Assembly: GCF_019449565.1 (NCBI RefSeq)
Contig: NZ_JAGRPM010000006.1
Location: forward strand, 1 to 64,000
Source: Rhodoblastus sp.
GTDB taxonomy: Bacteria; Pseudomonadota; Alphaproteobacteria; Rhizobiales; Beijerinckiaceae
Length of the DNA stretch: 64,000 nucleotides
Direction: 5' to 3'
Shown: piece after piece, positions 16,727 through 25,911 of the stretch
How positions within the stretch are numbered: position 1 is the stretch's first letter
Layout of the letters: every line of letters begins with the position of its first letter
Translations under genes and position numbers: made by a program
Notes under the pieces: model-generated
Database searches by the model: none
Seen by the model: the letters and a program-made list of their open reading frames with translations, nothing else
Told to the model about the DNA's origin: nothing

Positions 16727-18126
16727 GCGCGCCCGCCGGGACTTTCCAGGAACGCGTCGACAAGGCGCTTGGCAACGCCCAGCTCAAAGTCGCGCTGGAG
16801 CGCACCACCGGCAATGCGCGGCGCAAGCGCGCCGCCGCCGTCGAGGCCTGGCCGGATTTCGTCGCCGCCCGCGCCGCCGCCGCCGCGATCAAGGACCATT
16901 CCATCGACCATATGGCCTATTATCTGGAGATGTTCGAGCGCAATGCGCTCGCCTCCGGCGCGCAGGTGCATTGGGCGCGCGATCCCGACGAGGCCTGCCG
17001 GATCGTCATCGACATCTGCAAGGCGGCGAACGCCAAGACGGTGACGCGTTCGAAAAGCATGCTGGGCGAGGAGATCGGACTACCCCATGCGCTCGCCGAC
17101 GCCGGCATCCGGCGCGTCGAGACCGATCTCGCCGAACATATCATCCAGCTCGCCGGCGAGACGCCCTCGCACATCATCTGGCCCGCCGCCCATCGCACCC
17201 GCGAGGACGTGGCCATACTTTTCGACCAATATCATCGCGAAAAGCCGACCGCCCATGACGTGGTCAGCATGGTCGGCTCGGCGCGCAAGGAATTGCGCGA
17301 GGATTTCTTCGCGGCGGATGTCGGCATTTCCGGCGCCAATTTCCTCTGCGCGGACACCGGCGCGATCTGCACCATCACCAATGAGGGCAATGCAGAGCTG
17401 ACCACGACGCCGCCGCGCGTCCATATCGTGACAGCGGGCATCGAGAAGATCGTCGCCAGCACCGAACATGCGCTGCAACTCACGCGCCTGCTGGTGCGTT
17501 CGGCGACCGGCGCCGACCTGACCCAATACACTACTTTCCATTGCGGGCCGAAGCGTCCGGGAGACCTCGACGGGCCGGATCAGTTCCACATCGTGCTGGT
17601 CGATCACGGCCGCACGGAAATGCTGACCGAAATGCCGGAAATGCTGCGCTGCCTGCGCTGCGGAGCCTGCCTCAATCATTGCGTCGTCTATCGCGCCATC
17701 GGCGGCCACGCCTATGGCGGCGCCTATCCCGGTCCAATGGGTTCGGTGCTGACCCCGGTCTTCGACGGGCTTGAGCAGACGCGCGACCTGCCCAGCGCCT
17801 GCACCCTCAACGGCCAGTGCCGGCAGGTTTGCCCCGTGGACATCCCTCTGCCGACCATGCTGCGGCATTGGCGCGAGCAAAGCTGGCGCGCCGGCTACGA
17901 ACCCAAGACGCTGCGCGCAGCCATCGGCCTCTGGGCCTATTTCGCCGCGCGTCCAAGACTTTACCAATTGGCGCAGGCCGTCGCCCTGCCCGCGATGCGG
18001 CTGTTCGCCAAAGGCGGCTGGATATCCTCGCTGCCGCTCGCCTCGGGCTGGACCGCCGCGCGCGACCTGCCCAAGCCGCCGGGGGAAAGTTTCTTGACCA
18101 GCATCCGGAAAGGCGGAACGCCATGA
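16723..18126 (+). CDS. lutB: L-lactate utilisation iron-sulfur protein LutB
   Basis: A 467-residue protein with an LUD domain in residues about 60-300 (TVTRSKSMLGEEIGL, then GISGANFLCADTGAICTITN) and a ferredoxin-like module with two [4Fe-4S] motifs: CLRCGACLNHCVVYRAIG near 307 and CTLNGQCRQVCPVDIPLP near 357. This is the LutB/YkgF architecture at normal length. It overlaps lutA and lutC by four bases each. It is thought to pass electrons from lactate oxidation to the respiratory chain together with LutA and LutC. Confidence 0.96.
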   Translation: MSAPAGTFQERVDKALGNAQLKVALERTTGNARRKRAAAVEAWPDFVAARAAAAAIKDHSIDHMAYYLEMFERNALASGAQVHWARDPDEACRIVIDICKAANAKTVTRSKSMLGEEIGLPHALADAGIRRVETDLAEHIIQLAGETPSHIIWPAAHRTREDVAILFDQYHREKPTAHDVVSMVGSARKELREDFFAADVGISGANFLCADTGAICTITNEGNAELTTTPPRVHIVTAGIEKIVASTEHALQLTRLLVRSATGADLTQYTTFHCGPKRPGDLDGPDQFHIVLVDHGRTEMLTEMPEMLRCLRCGACLNHCVVYRAIGGHAYGGAYPGPMGSVLTPVFDGLEQTRDLPSACTLNGQCRQVCPVDIPLPTMLRHWREQSWRAGYEPKTLRAAIGLWAYFAARPRLYQLAQAVALPAMRLFAKGGWISSLPLASGWTAARDLPKPPGESFLTSIRKGGTP

Positions 18127-18764
18127 GCGCCCGCAACGACATTTTCGCCGCGATCCGCAAGGCCCGGCACGATGGCGCCGCGCCCGCGACGATCATATCT
18201 GAGGCGCAGGCCTGTTCGCAGGCGATGAAGCGGACCCTGCCTCCGCTCGATACCAGCGATCTCGTCGGTCTGTTCACCGCCCGCGTCAGCGCCGAAAAGG
18301 TCGGCGCGACAGTGGAGCGCGTTGCGGGCCTGACGGATTTGCCGGCGGCCGTTGGCCGTTATATCGCGGCCAATGCGCTCAACACGGATTTCGCCTTGCA
18401 GCCCGATCCGCGCCTTGAGCAGCTCTCCTGGGACAATTTGCGTCCCGGCGCGCCCTTGCGCCGCGACACGGCGCTCGCGGTAGGGCTGGCATTGGGCGGC
18501 ATAGCCGAAACCGGCTCGCTCATCTTCCATTCGGGCGCCGAGGCGCCGACCTTATATGGCTTCCTCCCGCTGCATCATCTCGTTGCGCTCGACGCGCAAA
18601 GTCTGATGCCGAAGCTGGAAGATTACGCCGCTTTCGCCAGCGGCCTGCCTGTCCCGCGCAATGTCAATCTCGTCACGGGCGCGAGCGGCACCACCGATAT
18701 CGAAGGCGTGCTCGCGCGCGGCGCCCACGGACCGGGGAACCTTCATATCGTGATCTTCAATTAA
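18123..18764 (+). CDS. lutC: Lactate utilisation protein LutC
   Basis: A 213-residue LUD-domain protein (LutC/YkgG). It begins MSARNDIFAAIRKAR and carries the LUD core in GLALGGIAETGSLIFHSG, LYGFLPLHHLVALDA and the C-terminal ASGTTDIEGVLARGAHGP. The start at 18123 overlaps the lutB stop (ATGA). No lactate permease gene follows, so uptake must be encoded elsewhere. The operon probably ends here: 115 bases, including a hairpin, separate it from aceE. Confidence 0.95.
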   Translation: MSARNDIFAAIRKARHDGAAPATIISEAQACSQAMKRTLPPLDTSDLVGLFTARVSAEKVGATVERVAGLTDLPAAVGRYIAANALNTDFALQPDPRLEQLSWDNLRPGAPLRRDTALAVGLALGGIAETGSLIFHSGAEAPTLYGFLPLHHLVALDAQSLMPKLEDYAAFASGLPVPRNVNLVTGASGTTDIEGVLARGAHGPGNLHIVIFN

Positions 18765-18793
18765 GTCTTTCGGCTAAGCGTCCAAAAGCTGGG

Positions 18794-18817
18794 AGGCGGC
18801 GGCTGAAAAGGCCGCCT
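18794..18817 (+). other. Hairpin between lutC and aceE
   Basis: AGGCGGC (18794-18800) pairs perfectly with GCCGCCT (18811-18817) around a 10-base loop. No T tract follows, so it is a weak terminator at best. It could act as a partial terminator or mRNA-processing site that sets different lut and pdh expression. Confidence 0.4.
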
Positions 18818-18878
18818 ATCATTAGCCAAAATCAGAGCGGGGGCCTTGTGCCGGCCGCCGCCGTCAAGGGAGCTGGGC

Positions 18879-21551
18879 ATGGACAAATCAGGCAATGACA
18901 CCGACTTGGCCGCCGAAACGCGCGAGTGGCTTGAAGCCCTGAATTCGGTGCAGGCATATGAAGGCGTGGAGCGGGTGGACGACCTGCTCAGCGAGGTGGT
19001 CTCCGAAGCGCGCAAGAATGGCGCGCAACTGCCCTTCGCCTGGAACACGGCCTATATCAATACGATCCCGGTGGCGGACCAGCCGGAGCCTCCCGGCGTC
19101 CGCGCCATTGAATCGAAAATCCGCGCCGCGATTCGCTGGAACGCCGCGGCCATCGTGCTCAAGGCCAATAAGGTGTCGTCGGAGCTGGGCGGCCATATCG
19201 CGAGCTTCCAGTCCGCCGCCACGCTTTATGACGTCGGCTTCATGCATTTCTGGCGCGCGCCGGACGCCAACCACGCCGGCGACCTGATCTTCATCCAGGG
19301 CCACAGCTCGCCGGGCATATACGCCCGCGCTTATCTGGAAGGGCGCATCTCGGAAGAGCAGATCCTCAATTTCCGCCAGGAAGTGGACGGCAAGGGCCTG
19401 TCCTCCTATCCGCATCCCTGGCTGATGCCGGACTTCTGGCAGTTCCCGACCGTCTCGATGGGCCTCGGGCCGCTGATGGCGATCTATCAGGCGCGGTTCC
19501 TGCGCTATCTCGAAGGGCGCGGCCTGATCGAGACGCATGAGCGCAAGGTCTGGGCCTTCATGGGCGACGGCGAGATGGACGAGCCGGAATCGCTCGGCGC
19601 GATTTCACTGGCGGGTCGTGAAAAGCTCGACAACCTGATCTTCGTCATCAATTGCAACCTACAGCGCCTCGACGGCCCGGTGCGCGGCAATGGCAAGATC
19701 ATCCAGGAGCTGGAGGCGGATTTCCGCGGCTCCGGCTGGAACGTCATCAAGCTGGTCTGGGGCGCGGGCTGGGACGAACTGCTCGCGAATGACACGACGG
19801 GTCGGCTGCGCCAGTTGATGGAAGAATGCGTCGACGGCGAATATCAGGACTTCAAGTCCAAGAACGGCGCCTACATCCGCGAGAAATTCTTCGGCCGCTA
19901 TCCCGAGACCGCGGCCATGGTCAAGGACTGGTCGGACGACAAGATCTGGAGCCTCACCCGTGGCGGCCATGACTCGCGCAAGGTCTTCGCGGCCTATAAG
20001 GCGGCCTCGGAGCACAAGGGCCAGCCGACGCTGATCCTCGCCAAGACCGTCAAGGGCTATGGCATGGGCTCGGCCGGCGAAGCGCAGATGATGTCGCATC
20101 AGGCCAAGAAGATGAGCCTTGAGGCGCTCAAGCAGTTCCGCGACCGCTTCAAGATTCCGGTCGCCGACAGCGAGATCGAGCATCTGCCGCTGATCAAGTT
20201 CCCGGCGGGTTCGGAAGAAGACAATTATCTGCACGAGCGCCGCAAGGCGCTGGGCGGCTACCTGCCTTCGCGCCGCCGCCAGGCCGAGCCGCTGATCATC
20301 CCGCCCCTGTCGGCGCTCGAGGCGCAGCTCAAATCCACCGAAGGCCGCGAAGTCTCCACCACCATGGCCTTCGTGCGCGTGCTCAACCACCTGCTGCGCG
20401 ACAAAAACATCGGCAAGCGCATCGTGCCGATCGTGCCTGACGAGAGCCGCACCTTCGGCATGGAGGGCATGTTCCGGCAATATGGCATCTTCTCGCAGGT
20501 CGGCCAGCTTTACCGCCCGCAGGATGCCGACCAGCTCTCCTATTACAAGGAGGACCGCTCCGGCCAGATGCTGCAGGAGGGCATCAACGAAGCCGGCGCC
20601 ATGGCTTCCTGGATCGCGGCGGCGACGTCCTATTCCAATTCCAACACGCCGATGATCCCGTTCTACATCTATTATTCGATGTTCGGGTTCCAGCGCGTCC
20701 ACGACCTCGCCTGGGCTGCGGGCGACATGCGCGCGCGCGGCTTCCTGCTCGGCGGCACCTCGGGCCGCACCACGCTCAATGGCGAGGGGCTGCAGCATGA
20801 GGACGGCCACAGCCACATCCTCTCGGCGACCATTCCCAATTGCGTCTCCTATGACGCGACTTTCTCCTATGAGGTCGCGGTCATCGTCCAGAACGGGCTG
20901 GAGCGCATGTATGGCAAGGACGAGGACGTCTATTTCTACCTCACCCTGCTCAATGAGAATTACGAGCATCCCGCCATGCCGGAAGGCGCGGAGGAAGGCA
21001 TCGTCAAGGGCATGTATCTCTTCAAGGCCGCGCCAGAAGGCACGCCGAAGGAGAAGCGCGTGACCCTGCTCGGCTCGGGCGCGATCCTGCGCGAGGTCAT
21101 CGCGGGCGCGGAGCTTCTGGAGCGCGATTTCGGCATCCACGCCGATATTTTCTCCGTGACCAGCTTCACCGAGCTGAAGCGCGAGGCGGACCTCTGCGAG
21201 CGCTGGAACATGCTGCATCCGCTGGAGGAGCCGCGCGTTCCCTATGTTACGCAGCAGCTTGCCGCGCGAGGCGACGCGCCTGTGGTGGCCTCCACCGATT
21301 ACATCCGGGCTTTCGCCGACCAAATCCGCGCCTATGTGCCGACCCGCTACAAGGTTCTCGGCACGGACGGCTTCGGCCGCTCCGACTATCGTCGCAAGCT
21401 GCGCGCCTTCTTCGAAGTCGATCGCAACTACGTTGCCGTCGCCGCCCTGAAGGCCCTGGCGGAATCGCAATTGCTGCCCGCCAAGAAGGTCGCCGAGGCG
21501 ATCGAGCTCTATCATCTCGACCCCGAAAAGCGGGATCCGATGCACGCCTGA
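18879..21551 (+). CDS. aceE: Pyruvate dehydrogenase E1 component, homodimeric AceE type
   Basis: An 890-residue TPP-dependent E1 that decarboxylates pyruvate and reductively acetylates the lipoyl group of E2. The length matches E. coli AceE (887). The TPP/Mg motif is MGDGEMDEPES near residues 228-238, with its partner NCNLQRLDGPV near 258. FIQGHSSPGIYARAYLEGR, the regulatory-loop region and the C-terminal LGTDGFGRSD are all present. The start at 18879 has AAGGGAG 7 bases upstream; the frame opens 11 codons earlier without a good site. Most alphaproteobacteria instead use a two-subunit PdhA/PdhB E1, so this type is notable. It heads aceE-aceF-lpdA. Confidence 0.97.
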   Translation: MDKSGNDTDLAAETREWLEALNSVQAYEGVERVDDLLSEVVSEARKNGAQLPFAWNTAYINTIPVADQPEPPGVRAIESKIRAAIRWNAAAIVLKANKVSSELGGHIASFQSAATLYDVGFMHFWRAPDANHAGDLIFIQGHSSPGIYARAYLEGRISEEQILNFRQEVDGKGLSSYPHPWLMPDFWQFPTVSMGLGPLMAIYQARFLRYLEGRGLIETHERKVWAFMGDGEMDEPESLGAISLAGREKLDNLIFVINCNLQRLDGPVRGNGKIIQELEADFRGSGWNVIKLVWGAGWDELLANDTTGRLRQLMEECVDGEYQDFKSKNGAYIREKFFGRYPETAAMVKDWSDDKIWSLTRGGHDSRKVFAAYKAASEHKGQPTLILAKTVKGYGMGSAGEAQMMSHQAKKMSLEALKQFRDRFKIPVADSEIEHLPLIKFPAGSEEDNYLHERRKALGGYLPSRRRQAEPLIIPPLSALEAQLKSTEGREVSTTMAFVRVLNHLLRDKNIGKRIVPIVPDESRTFGMEGMFRQYGIFSQVGQLYRPQDADQLSYYKEDRSGQMLQEGINEAGAMASWIAAATSYSNSNTPMIPFYIYYSMFGFQRVHDLAWAAGDMRARGFLLGGTSGRTTLNGEGLQHEDGHSHILSATIPNCVSYDATFSYEVAVIVQNGLERMYGKDEDVYFYLTLLNENYEHPAMPEGAEEGIVKGMYLFKAAPEGTPKEKRVTLLGSGAILREVIAGAELLERDFGIHADIFSVTSFTELKREADLCERWNMLHPLEEPRVPYVTQQLAARGDAPVVASTDYIRAFADQIRAYVPTRYKVLGTDGFGRSDYRRKLRAFFEVDRNYVAVAALKALAESQLLPAKKVAEAIELYHLDPEKRDPMHA

Positions 21552-21692
21552 CCTGAAGTCCAGGTCCGAGGCAATCGGATCTGGACGCCCACCTTTTCGC
21601 ACAGATGCGTTTTCTCTGCGCCGACTTCTCACGAAGCTTCATCGCTCGAAAATGCGTTGGCCCTTCGCTCTTTTTTCCCAGGGTTTGAAACA

Positions 21693-22991
21693 ATGTCCAA
21701 GATTGAAGTGAAAGTGCCGGATATCGGCGATTTCAAAAGCGTTCCCGTGATCGAGATCCTGGTCAAGGCCGGCGATGTCATCAAGGCCGAAGACCCGTTG
21801 ATCGTGCTTGAATCCGACAAGGCGACGATGGAAGTCCCGGCTCCCGCCGGCGGCGTGGTCGGCGAAATCCTGCTGAAAGTGGGCGACAAGGTCGGCGAAG
21901 GCACGCCCATCCTGACGCTCGCCGCCGAAGGCGCGGCCGCGCCCGCCGCCGCCCCTGCGCCCGCCGCCGCGCCAGCCGCGCCCGCCGCATACAAGCCCGA
22001 GCCGATCGCGGTGACAGAGGGCGACACTGGCAAGATCGCCGGCCCGTCGCCGCTGCTCGGACCCGGCGGGGCGCTTGCCGATTTCGGCAATGTCTTCGCC
22101 TCGCCGGCCGTGCGCCGCCTCGCGCGCGAGCTGGACATTGACCTGACCAAGGTCTCCGGTACGGGCGAGAAGGGCCGCGTCACCAAGGAAGACGTGAAGG
22201 CCTTCCTGTCCGGCGGCAAATCCGCCCCGGCGGGCGTTTCGGGCGGTTCCGGCATTCCCGAAATCCCGGTGATCGACTTCTCGAAATTCGGCCCGATCGA
22301 GGAAAAGCCGCTCTCGCGCATCCGCAAGATGTCCGGCCCCTTCCTGCACCGCTCCTGGCTCAACGTGCCGGCCGTCACCCAGCATGACGAGGCCGACATC
22401 ACCGAGATCGAGGCCTTCCGCAAGGAGCTGGACGATGCCGGTAAGGCGGCGAAAAAGCCGTACCGCGTCTCGCTGCTGCCTTTCCTGATGAAGGCCAGCG
22501 TCTCCCTCCTCAAGCAGTTCCCGGATTTCAATTCCTCGCTGAACCCGGCCAAGGACGCCCTGATCCACAAGAAATACTGGCACATCGGCTTCGCCTGCGA
22601 CACACCGGAAGGTCTCGTCGTGCCGGTCATCAAGAACGTCGATCAGAAAGGCGTGCTCGAAATCTCCAGGGAATTGGGCGATCTCTCGGCCAAGGCGCGC
22701 GACGGCAAGCTCAGCCCGGCTGAAATGTCCGGCGCGACCTTCACGATCTCTTCACTCGGCGGCATTGGCGGCACCGGCTTTACCCCCATTGTCAACGCGC
22801 CGGAAGTGGCGATCCTCGGCGTGGTGCGCTCGAAAATGGCTCCGGTCTGGGACGGCAAGGAATTCATCCCGCGCCTGATGCTGCCGCTGTCGCTCTCCTA
22901 TGACCATCGTGTCATCGACGGCGCCGCCGCCGCTCGTTTCGCCCGCGCGCTCTGCGTGCTGCTCGAAGACGTCCGCCGGCTGGCGCTGTGA
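21693..22991 (+). CDS. aceF: Dihydrolipoyllysine-residue acetyltransferase, PDH E2
   Basis: A 432-residue E2. One N-terminal lipoyl domain (residues 1-75) has the lipoylation site ESDKATMEV, Lys 43. An Ala/Pro linker (75-110) follows, then the E1/E3-binding domain (FASPAVRRLARELDIDL, GEKGRVTKEDV, about 130-168). The catalytic domain ends in YDHRVIDGAAAARF with the active-site His and Asp. E. coli AceF has three lipoyl domains; here there is one, and a second is carried by the downstream E3. The start at 21693 is set by the conserved MSKIEVKVPDIGDF. The gap to lpdA is 13 bases. Confidence 0.96.
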   Translation: MSKIEVKVPDIGDFKSVPVIEILVKAGDVIKAEDPLIVLESDKATMEVPAPAGGVVGEILLKVGDKVGEGTPILTLAAEGAAAPAAAPAPAAAPAAPAAYKPEPIAVTEGDTGKIAGPSPLLGPGGALADFGNVFASPAVRRLARELDIDLTKVSGTGEKGRVTKEDVKAFLSGGKSAPAGVSGGSGIPEIPVIDFSKFGPIEEKPLSRIRKMSGPFLHRSWLNVPAVTQHDEADITEIEAFRKELDDAGKAAKKPYRVSLLPFLMKASVSLLKQFPDFNSSLNPAKDALIHKKYWHIGFACDTPEGLVVPVIKNVDQKGVLEISRELGDLSAKARDGKLSPAEMSGATFTISSLGGIGGTGFTPIVNAPEVAILGVVRSKMAPVWDGKEFIPRLMLPLSLSYDHRVIDGAAAARFARALCVLLEDVRRLAL

Positions 22992-23004
22992 TCGGGAGCT
23001 GAAC

Positions 23005-24744
23005 ATGACTGAAGCAATCAAGGTCCCCGATATCGGCGACTTCAAGGACGTTCCCGTTATCGAAGTGCTGGTCAAGGCTGGCGACGCGATCAAGGCGGAA
23101 GACCCGCTGATCGTGCTCGAATCCGACAAGGCCACCATGGAAGTGCCCGCGCCCGTCGCGGGCGTGGTCAAGGAAGTGAAGGTCAAGGTCGGCGACAGGG
23201 TCGGCGAAGGCGCCGTCATCCTGCTGCTGGAAGGCGCGGGCGCGGGCGCCGCGCCGGCTCCGGCCTCCGCTCCCGCGGCGGCTGCTTCCGCCGCCCCGGC
23301 GCCGTCCTCCGCCCCCGCCGTCGCGGGCGATTTGCACGCCGAAGTGCTGGTGCTCGGCGCAGGCCCCGGCGGCTACAGCGCCGCCTTCCGCGCCGCCGAT
23401 CTCGGCGCCAAGGTCGTGCTGGTCGAGCGCTGGCCGGTGCTCGGCGGCGTCTGCCTCAATGTCGGCTGCATCCCGTCCAAGGCTCTGCTCCACGCCGCCA
23501 AGGTGATCGAGGAAGCCCATGACATGGGCGAAAGCGGCGTCTCCTTCACGACGCCGCAGATCGATCTCGACAAGCTGCGCTCCTGGAAGGACAGCGTCAT
23601 CAAGCGCCTCACCGGCGGCCTCGGCGGCATGGCCAAGCAGCGCAAGGTGACGGTCGTGACCGGCAAGGGCGCTTTCGCCTCGGCCAACAGCCTCGAAGTG
23701 ATCGCGGAAGACGGCTCGAAGAAGGTGGTCACCTTCGACAAGGCCATTGTCGCGGCCGGCTCCGAACCCGTCACCTTGCCCTTCATCCCGCATGACGACG
23801 CGCGCGTCATCGACTCGACCGGCGCGCTGGAGCTGACCGATATTCCGAAGCGCCTGCTGGTGCTCGGCGGCGGCATTATCGGGCTGGAAATGGCGACGGT
23901 CTATCACGCGCTCGGCTCAAAGATCACTGTCGTCGAGCTGATGGACCAGATCATCCCCGGCGCCGACAAGGATATTGTCGCGCCGCTCGCCAAGCGCATC
24001 GGCAAGAAATACGAGAAGATCCTGCTCAAGACCAAGGTGGTCGCGGTCGCGGCCGAGCCTGCCGGCCTGCGCGTGACCTTCGAGGCCGCCGACGGAACCA
24101 AGAGCGACGACACATTCGACAAGCTGCTGGTCGCGGTGGGCCGCAAGCCCAACGGCAAGCTCATCAGCGCCGAGGCTGCCGGCCTCGCGGTGGACGAGCG
24201 CGGCTTCATCGCCGTCGACAAGCAGATGCGCACCAATGTGCCGCATATCTTCGCCATCGGCGATATCGTCGGCCAGCCCATGCTCGCCCATAAGGCGACG
24301 CATGAGGCCAAGGTGGCGGCGGAAGTCGCCTGCGGGCACAAGTCCGCCTTCGACGCGAAAGTGATCCCCTCGGTCGCCTATACCGACCCGGAAGTGGCCT
24401 GGGTTGGGGTGACCGAGATCGAAGCCAAGGCCCAGGGGCTGAAATTCGGCAAGGCCACCTTCCCTTGGGCCGCGTCGGGCCGCGCCCTGTCGCTGGGACG
24501 CGACGAGGGTCTGACCAAGGCCCTGTTCGACGAGGAGACCAAGCGCCTGATCGGCTGCGGCATCGTCGGCCCCGGCGCAGGCGACCTGATTTCGGAAGCC
24601 GCGCTCGCCATCGAAATGGGCGCGGACGCCGAGGACATCGGCCTGACCATCCATCCGCATCCGACCTTGTCCGAGACCATCGGACTGGCGGCCGAGCTGT
24701 TCGAAGGCACGATCACCGACCTGATCGCTCCGAAGAAGAAGTAA
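23005..24744 (+). CDS. lpdA: Dihydrolipoyl dehydrogenase (PDH E3) with N-terminal lipoyl domain
   Basis: A 579-residue E3 that reoxidises dihydrolipoamide with NAD+. It is about 110 residues longer than standard E3 because it begins with a complete lipoyl domain (lipoyl Lys 42 in ESDKATMEV) and an Ala/Pro/Ser linker (residues 78-108). The FAD motif LGAGPGGYSAAFRAADLG follows, then the redox disulfide CLNVGC (150-155), the NAD motif LVLGGGIIGLEMATVY, and the C-terminal catalytic HPHPTLSETIG. The lipoyl domain is nearly identical to that of AceF. ATG at 23005 has GGGAG upstream. The gene is followed by a strong terminator. Confidence 0.97.
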   Translation: MTEAIKVPDIGDFKDVPVIEVLVKAGDAIKAEDPLIVLESDKATMEVPAPVAGVVKEVKVKVGDRVGEGAVILLLEGAGAGAAPAPASAPAAAASAAPAPSSAPAVAGDLHAEVLVLGAGPGGYSAAFRAADLGAKVVLVERWPVLGGVCLNVGCIPSKALLHAAKVIEEAHDMGESGVSFTTPQIDLDKLRSWKDSVIKRLTGGLGGMAKQRKVTVVTGKGAFASANSLEVIAEDGSKKVVTFDKAIVAAGSEPVTLPFIPHDDARVIDSTGALELTDIPKRLLVLGGGIIGLEMATVYHALGSKITVVELMDQIIPGADKDIVAPLAKRIGKKYEKILLKTKVVAVAAEPAGLRVTFEAADGTKSDDTFDKLLVAVGRKPNGKLISAEAAGLAVDERGFIAVDKQMRTNVPHIFAIGDIVGQPMLAHKATHEAKVAAEVACGHKSAFDAKVIPSVAYTDPEVAWVGVTEIEAKAQGLKFGKATFPWAASGRALSLGRDEGLTKALFDEETKRLIGCGIVGPGAGDLISEAALAIEMGADAEDIGLTIHPHPTLSETIGLAAELFEGTITDLIAPKKK

Positions 24745-24760
24745 AAGCTCCATAATCACA

Positions 24761-24792
24761 AAGCCGCCGGATGATCGTCCGGCGGCTTTTTT
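24761..24792 (+). terminator. Rho-independent terminator after lpdA
   Basis: AAGCCGCCGGA and TCCGGCGGCTT form an 11-bp stem around a TGATCG loop, followed by a run of six T. It starts 17 bases after the lpdA stop and closes the aceE-aceF-lpdA unit. Confidence 0.93.
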
Positions 24793-24821
24793 GTTTCGCG
24801 AGGCGCGGCGCATCCGCGCGC

Positions 24822-24849
24822 AAAAAAACGGCGCCTTTTCAGGCGCCGC
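24822..24849 (-). terminator. Rho-independent terminator of the Hint-domain gene
   Basis: Read on the minus strand, CGGCGCC, loop TGAAAA, GGCGCCG is followed by seven T. It lies 28 bases beyond the stop of the minus-strand gene ending at 24877 and sits back-to-back with the lpdA terminator. Confidence 0.88.
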
Positions 24850-24876
24850 TTGTTTACTGCCTTATGGCGTCCCGGA

Positions 24877-25911
24877 TCAGGCGACGGCGCTTTTCACGGC
24901 GCCAATGATCTCGGCGCGTTCAGCCAGCGCGACGCGGATATAGACCGGGACCTGGCGATGCGCCTTGGCGCGCGGATAAGGCAGCTCGGAAACCGTCCTG
25001 CCTTCCGGATAGAGCGCCTGGTGCTCGGCCCAATTGTCGAAGTTCATGCGGTCGACATTGTCGACAAAGGTCTCGGCCGGGGTGTTTTCCGCCAGGATCA
25101 GCGAATGATCGTCGAGTTCGACATGGTGATAGGTGAAGACCGCCGGGACCTTGGCCTCGCGGATGATCGAGGTTCCATTGACCAGCGCGCCGGCATGGAC
25201 CATCACGCCATCGACCAGAAGGGCGTGATCGGGCGAGACCAGCAGGTCACGGCTCGGCACGTTCTCGGCCAGGGCGCCGGCCTTGACGCGGATCGGATAG
25301 CTGCGGGCCGGATCGGCGAAGAAGGTCGAAACGGTCTGACGGCCGAGCCAGCGCACCGGCTTGGCGACGCCGTCAGTGGTCAGCACGAGATCGCCGCGCT
25401 TCAGAGTCTCGACCGCGACTTCGCCATCCGGCGTGCGGATCATGGTGCCGGCCATGAAGCAGATCACATTGATAGTTTCAAAATTGGCGGCGGTGGCGCT
25501 GGAATAGCTGCCCCTGGCGGGGGTCGCCGAAACGAGCGTCATCGTATGGGTGGTCGGGGATTCATTCGCCGAATTGAAATAGGTCATGGTTTGCAGCGCG
25601 CTATTCCAGGTCGAAGCTGTCGCGCCGCCGCTGCCCGTGTAATTGATCGTGATGTCGCCGGTCCCGCTGTCGTAGCTGAGGGTGAAGCTGTCGCCTGCTC
25701 CGTTGAAGGCCGTCCCGGCGAAGGTCATCGTCGCTTCGGGATTGGAAACATGCAGCACGAGGGTCTTGGTCCGATCGGACGTGCCGCCGTTGCTGACGTT
25801 CGTCGTCACATTGCCGAAAAGCTGGACGGTCGGATTTGCCCCGGAATCATTATAGGTCGTCGTATTATTGCCCGAGGTATTGCCGTTGAAATCAATGCTG
25901 AAAGTAGCCAT
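24877..25911 (-). CDS. Hint-domain (hedgehog/intein-like) protein
   Basis: A 344-residue protein. Residues 1-150 are Gly/Asn/Thr-rich and beta-predicted (FSIDFNGNTSGNNTTTYNDS at the start), without a signal peptide. A Hint domain begins at Cys in ICFMAGTMIRTPDGEVAVE (about residue 152) and contains LKRGDLVLTTDG, VRWLGRQTV, the block-B-like LLVSPDHALLVDGVMVHAG and LILAENTPAETFVD. This is the Hint_2 type found in many exported proteins of alphaproteobacteria. No C-terminal His-Asn splice junction is visible, so cleavage at the Cys rather than splicing would be expected. The natural role is unknown. ATG at 25911 has GGAGCAGG upstream. Confidence 0.85.
   Translation of the reverse strand: MATFSIDFNGNTSGNNTTTYNDSGANPTVQLFGNVTTNVSNGGTSDRTKTLVLHVSNPEATMTFAGTAFNGAGDSFTLSYDSGTGDITINYTGSGGATASTWNSALQTMTYFNSANESPTTHTMTLVSATPARGSYSSATAANFETINVICFMAGTMIRTPDGEVAVETLKRGDLVLTTDGVAKPVRWLGRQTVSTFFADPARSYPIRVKAGALAENVPSRDLLVSPDHALLVDGVMVHAGALVNGTSIIREAKVPAVFTYHHVELDDHSLILAENTPAETFVDNVDRMNFDNWAEHQALYPEGRTVSELPYPRAKAHRQVPVYIRVALAERAEIIGAVKSAVA

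Noticed and set aside
19659..21632. 657-codon reverse frame across aceE, and similar long antisense frames (for example 16911-17967, 14144-15013, 52574-54745)
   Set aside because: High-GC shadow frames opposite well-supported genes; none has a recognisable domain.
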